Below the pieces are notes generated by a model. It had not been told where the DNA came from and did not search any database. It was given only the letters and a program-made list of their open reading frames with translations. From Thiomicrorhabdus sp965603495 (GTDB lineage: Bacteria > Pseudomonadota > Gammaproteobacteria > Thiomicrospirales > Thiomicrospiraceae), in assembly GCA_965603495.1 (NCBI GenBank), contig CBFDDF010000002.1, forward strand, positions 199,554-263,553: a stretch of DNA of 64,000 nt, in the 5' to 3' direction. This document shows, one piece after another, positions 61,240 through 64,000 of the stretch. Position 1 is the first letter of the stretch; each line of letters begins with the position of its first letter. The position numbers and the translations under genes are program-made.

Positions 61240-63687
61240 ATGGCTAAAAGTAAAAAATTCTCAGGATTTATTTCAAACCTAAGCATAACCAAGAAGCTTT
61301 TAATAGCGCCCTTAGTCATGTTTGTCTTTATGATATTCACAGCCGCAGTTACCTTGACTGATGCGCACCTCATAGAAAAAGAGGTCAATAGCGTTAAGAA
61401 GTCATCCATTCCATCGGCCAATCTAGCTAGCAATATTCTAGAAAATAGTAAATCGGCAGAATTAGCAGTCCTTAAATTTTTACTGCAGCACTCAGAATCC
61501 ACCATCAAAGAATTAACAGCACTCGAGAAAATAAATAGTACGACCATCAAGAAAATGTACGACTTTCCACTCACCGAACTTCAGAAAGAGCAAGTCGGCA
61601 AACTTAACGACGCCCACAAGCATTATTATGAAACTGTTTTACAGAAACTCATTCCTAAGAGTCAAGAAAGTGTGCACCTCCTGCATGACATTACTGACAA
61701 GCAAGTCAAGGCCATTACGCACGACCTACACCAATTAAAGAAAACCTCTGGTTCAGAAACCGCATTATTAGCTGCTACAGCGATCGAACATGTCCAAACA
61801 GCCGAAGTTAAGCTATTGCTTTATGTTGAAAAACTGCATGAAGAAGACTATCAGCTTATTTATAAAGAGTTGAAAGCCTTAAAAGACAGTATATCGACCA
61901 TTGCTGAACACGACCTCTCGCCAAGTGTATTGGCATTAGTGTCTGATATGCACACAGCGATTGGCCACTTTTACGATGACACCAAGCGACTTAAAGCAGA
62001 CCTACTTTCGGTCCGAAGCCTAATTGACGAAGATTTATCACAAACCACGCACCATCTAGAGCAGTTAAGCCATAAACTGCAAGACGAAAGCTGGGAAATT
62101 GCCAATGAGAATATTGATATGGCATATGCAAATGCAGAGGCATTGATTACTGCAGTTGAAATCAATACGCTATTAGCGCTAGCACTCTCTGTACTGATAG
62201 TGGTATTGCTTGCCCGTAAAATTGCCGCGCCTATCAAACATCTAACCCAATGCATTGAGCAAGTTAACAGCCAGGGTGATTTTAGCATCCACTCTGGCAT
62301 TCAATCTAAAGACGAAATCGGTAAAATTGCCCAATCCTTCGATAGTATGTTAAACACTCAGTCACAAGCCTTTATGGATATAAAGCGTATCATGTCCCAA
62401 GTATCTGAAGGTCAATTTACTGGACGGATAGACAGTGTATTAGTCGGTGAGTTTTTGGCCTTAAAAAACTGCATCAATGATTCTGCTCATCAACTTGAAT
62501 CCACCTTTAGTGAGTTAAATCGAGTCAACCACTGCATTTCCCAGGGGGATTTTGACGAGCACATTACTGTCGACCTAAAGGGTGAATTTAAACAAGCTGC
62601 CGACTCAACCAATCACACGGTCGAGAGCCTTAAAGCGTTTGTTACTGAAACCAACGCCGTTATGGAGCAAATCAGCCAAGGCCACCTGCACTCCAGAATT
62701 CAAGCCGACTTACCCGGTGAACTTCATACCCTGAAACAATATATTAACGCAACTGTAAGCACGGTTGAAGAAGCCATAACAGAAGTGAAAACAGTGGTAC
62801 AAGCTCAAGCATCGGGTGATTTATCCAAATCCATCTCTGGCGATTACCTGGGGGACTTTGATGACCTGAAAAGCGCCATTAATACGTCAGCTAAAGAACT
62901 TAACCGGATTGTAGCCCTTATACTGCTATCAGCAGAAAGCGTCCAACAAGCGGTATTGGAAGTAGGCACTGCTAGCATGGACCTTTCGGCTCGCACCCAA
63001 GAGCAAGCAGCCAGCATAGAAGAAACTGCTGCAGCGCTTGAACAGATTACAGCAACCGTCAGTGAGCATACCGACTCTACCGTCCATGCCGATGAGTTAG
63101 TTCACAAAATGAAAGAACAATCGCAATCGGGTATGGAGATTGTAGAAAAAGCACGTCAATCAATGAGTAAAATCACCGCATCCAGTGAGCAAATCGCTGA
63201 GATTATCACTCTAATCGACAGTATTGCATTTCAAACCAATTTACTTGCACTGAATGCGGCCGTTGAAGCTGCAAGGGCTGGAGAACATGGACGAGGATTT
63301 GCCGTGGTTGCCAGTGAGGTGAGAAACTTGGCGCAAAAATCAGCAGATGCCGCTAGCAACATAAAGAACATTATCGAAGCCAGCGTCAGTCAAGTTAAGA
63401 CTGGGGAACAGCAAGTAGGTCAATCTGGCGAGATGCTGTTCTCTATCAATACTTCAATTATTGCAATCACAGAGATCGTTGATCAAATAACAACCAGTAG
63501 CCGAGAAGAAAAAACAGGAATAGGCCAAATTAATATTGCGATTTCACAAATTGATGGCATCACCCAACAAAATGCAGCTTTATCTGAGCAGACCTCTGCT
63601 GCTGCAAGTCAAATGCAGAATGATACTGACAGCATGATGGATACACTTGGATTTTTTAAGTCCACTCCCCACAAAGCATTAGCATAA
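61240..63687 (+). CDS. Methyl-accepting chemotaxis protein with tandem HAMP domains
   Basis: This is an 815-residue chemoreceptor. TM1 is LLIAPLVMFVFMIFTAAVTL near residues 20-40, followed by a helical periplasmic sensor of about 265 residues rich in coiled-coil heptads, then TM2 near residue 310 (LLALALSVLIVVLLA). A canonical HAMP near residue 345 is followed by four HAMP-like units about 45 residues apart (GQFTGRI, GDFDEHI, GHLHSRI and GDLSKSI cores). The signalling domain has the conserved hairpin tip IAFQTNLLALNAAVEAARAG near residue 661. No CheR-tether pentapeptide is seen at the C-terminus. The ligand is unknown. The stop codon lies in a short tandem repeat. Confidence 0.93.
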   Translation: MAKSKKFSGFISNLSITKKLLIAPLVMFVFMIFTAAVTLTDAHLIEKEVNSVKKSSIPSANLASNILENSKSAELAVLKFLLQHSESTIKELTALEKINSTTIKKMYDFPLTELQKEQVGKLNDAHKHYYETVLQKLIPKSQESVHLLHDITDKQVKAITHDLHQLKKTSGSETALLAATAIEHVQTAEVKLLLYVEKLHEEDYQLIYKELKALKDSISTIAEHDLSPSVLALVSDMHTAIGHFYDDTKRLKADLLSVRSLIDEDLSQTTHHLEQLSHKLQDESWEIANENIDMAYANAEALITAVEINTLLALALSVLIVVLLARKIAAPIKHLTQCIEQVNSQGDFSIHSGIQSKDEIGKIAQSFDSMLNTQSQAFMDIKRIMSQVSEGQFTGRIDSVLVGEFLALKNCINDSAHQLESTFSELNRVNHCISQGDFDEHITVDLKGEFKQAADSTNHTVESLKAFVTETNAVMEQISQGHLHSRIQADLPGELHTLKQYINATVSTVEEAITEVKTVVQAQASGDLSKSISGDYLGDFDDLKSAINTSAKELNRIVALILLSAESVQQAVLEVGTASMDLSARTQEQAASIEETAAALEQITATVSEHTDSTVHADELVHKMKEQSQSGMEIVEKARQSMSKITASSEQIAEIITLIDSIAFQTNLLALNAAVEAARAGEHGRGFAVVASEVRNLAQKSADAASNIKNIIEASVSQVKTGEQQVGQSGEMLFSINTSIIAITEIVDQITTSSREEKTGIGQINIAISQIDGITQQNAALSEQTSAAASQMQNDTDSMMDTLGFFKSTPHKALA

Positions 63688-63701
63688 GCATAAGCATAAG
63701 C
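63683..63701. repeat. Short tandem hexamer at the chemoreceptor stop codon
   Basis: GCATAA is repeated three times, preceded by a related unit (GCATTA) in the last codons of the chemoreceptor gene and followed by GCACA. The frame's stop is the TAA in the first repeat unit. Confidence 0.8.
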
Positions 63702-63906
63702 ACACCAAGGATGGCGTTATCGACAAGCGTTATCCATCCCCTCTCCCCGCATAAAAATCTAATTAAGTAATCTAAACAGGATAATTTAGGGATAAGACCA
63801 CCTAAACTTAGCGGATTAAATAGCTATGTTCATAAACTTCGTTAACTAGGATTATTATAGGTTTCTTAACATACTCGTATAAAAAAGTAGCGGGTCTAGA
63901 AATGAA

Positions 63907-63942
63907 AAAGGCGACATATAGAATTAACTATATGTCGCCTTT
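63907..63942 (-). terminator. Strong terminator of the tRNA-Asp transcript
   Basis: A 15-bp perfect stem AAAGGCGACATATAG / CTATATGTCGCCTTT has a 6-base loop (AATTAA). On the minus strand it is followed by TTTTT. It ends the transcript of the tRNA-Asp that begins beyond the right edge. Confidence 0.93.
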
Positions 63943-63947
63943 AGATA

Positions 63948-64000
63948 TGGCGGTCCTGAAGAGACTTGAACTCTCGGCCTCCCACGTGACAGGCGGGCGC
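63948..64000 (-). tRNA. tRNA-Asp (anticodon GTC), 3' part, cut by window edge
   Basis: Read on the minus strand the end of the window gives an anticodon arm (CCCGC-CTGTCAC-GTGGG, anticodon GTC), variable loop, T arm (GAGAG-TTCAAGT-CTCTT) and acceptor strand CAGGACC-G with encoded CCA. About 53 of the expected 77 bases are present; the D arm and 5' acceptor lie outside. The preceding open frames here are not protein genes. Confidence 0.95.

Noticed and set aside
1..64000. CRISPR arrays, insertion sequences, prophage or integrated islands
   Set aside because: No regular direct repeats with spacers, no transposase, integrase or phage genes, and gene order is that of the core genome.

Overview
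The window reads as chromosomal housekeeping DNA of a gammaproteobacterium of low-to-moderate G+C. It is most probably a sulfur-oxidising autotroph of the Thiomicrospira / Hydrogenovibrio / Thiomicrorhabdus group. This is inferred from the gammaproteobacterial gene orders, LPS biosynthesis, a CbbY-type phosphatase (a Calvin-cycle accessory enzyme), a small c-type cytochrome and chemotaxis genes. No prophage, insertion sequence, CRISPR array or integrated element was seen, and codon and base use look uniform by eye.

Layout: 1-4154 holds cbbY (cut by the left edge), a dksA whose zinc finger has lost three of four cysteines, an aminoglycoside-phosphotransferase/P-loop ATPase fusion, and two overlapping genes of unknown function (one exported). 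4209-12738 holds a YqiA-like esterase divergent from recJ, then the threonine block thrC / RpfE-type protein / hom / alaC on the minus strand, and a divergent Mth938-domain gene. 12843-16588 is the nlpD / yqaA / pcm / surE block, without the usual rpoS, plus an Smr-domain gene. 16680-23675 is ftsB-eno-kdsA-pyrG-tilS-accA. 24071-33055 is a mixed stretch: DUF481 outer-membrane protein, ycaO, small cytochrome c, an exported unknown, uspA-like, tsaB, a DinG/YoaA helicase, a zinc-independent type ribosomal protein L36 (123 coding bases) and cheV. 33199-46653 is the classical envelope and translation run, read from high to low coordinates: rpsB-tsf-pyrH-frr-uppS-cdsA-rseP-bamA-skp-lpxD-fabZ-lpxA-lpxB-rnhB. 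It lacks the dxr gene that often sits between cdsA and rseP. 46881-52957 holds map-glnD on the plus strand, then a VOC protein, dapD and a DUF502 membrane protein. 53059-60072 is a yej-type peptide ABC transporter operon with a histidine-phosphatase gene inserted. 60225-63687 holds fabI and a poly-HAMP chemoreceptor. The right edge cuts a tRNA-Asp(GTC) gene.

The main signal not explained by the genes is a 12-bp perfect palindrome, ACCAGGCCTGGT. It occurs nine times exactly and four more times with one mismatch, both inside coding regions in different reading frames and between genes, where the symmetry is often extended to 20-26 bp. One intergenic pair forms a transcription terminator. It behaves like a highly iterated palindrome of this genome. 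I know of no described function for it.

Secondary signals: two zinc-independent paralogues (DksA and L36); tandem repeats starting exactly at the stop codons of tilS and the chemoreceptor; a DnaA-box pair before the uspA-like gene; a long rpsB leader; and a membrane-anchored YejA-like binding protein. Many start codons are GTG or TTG. Starts were chosen from Shine-Dalgarno matches and family lengths and are noted where they differ from the longest open frame.
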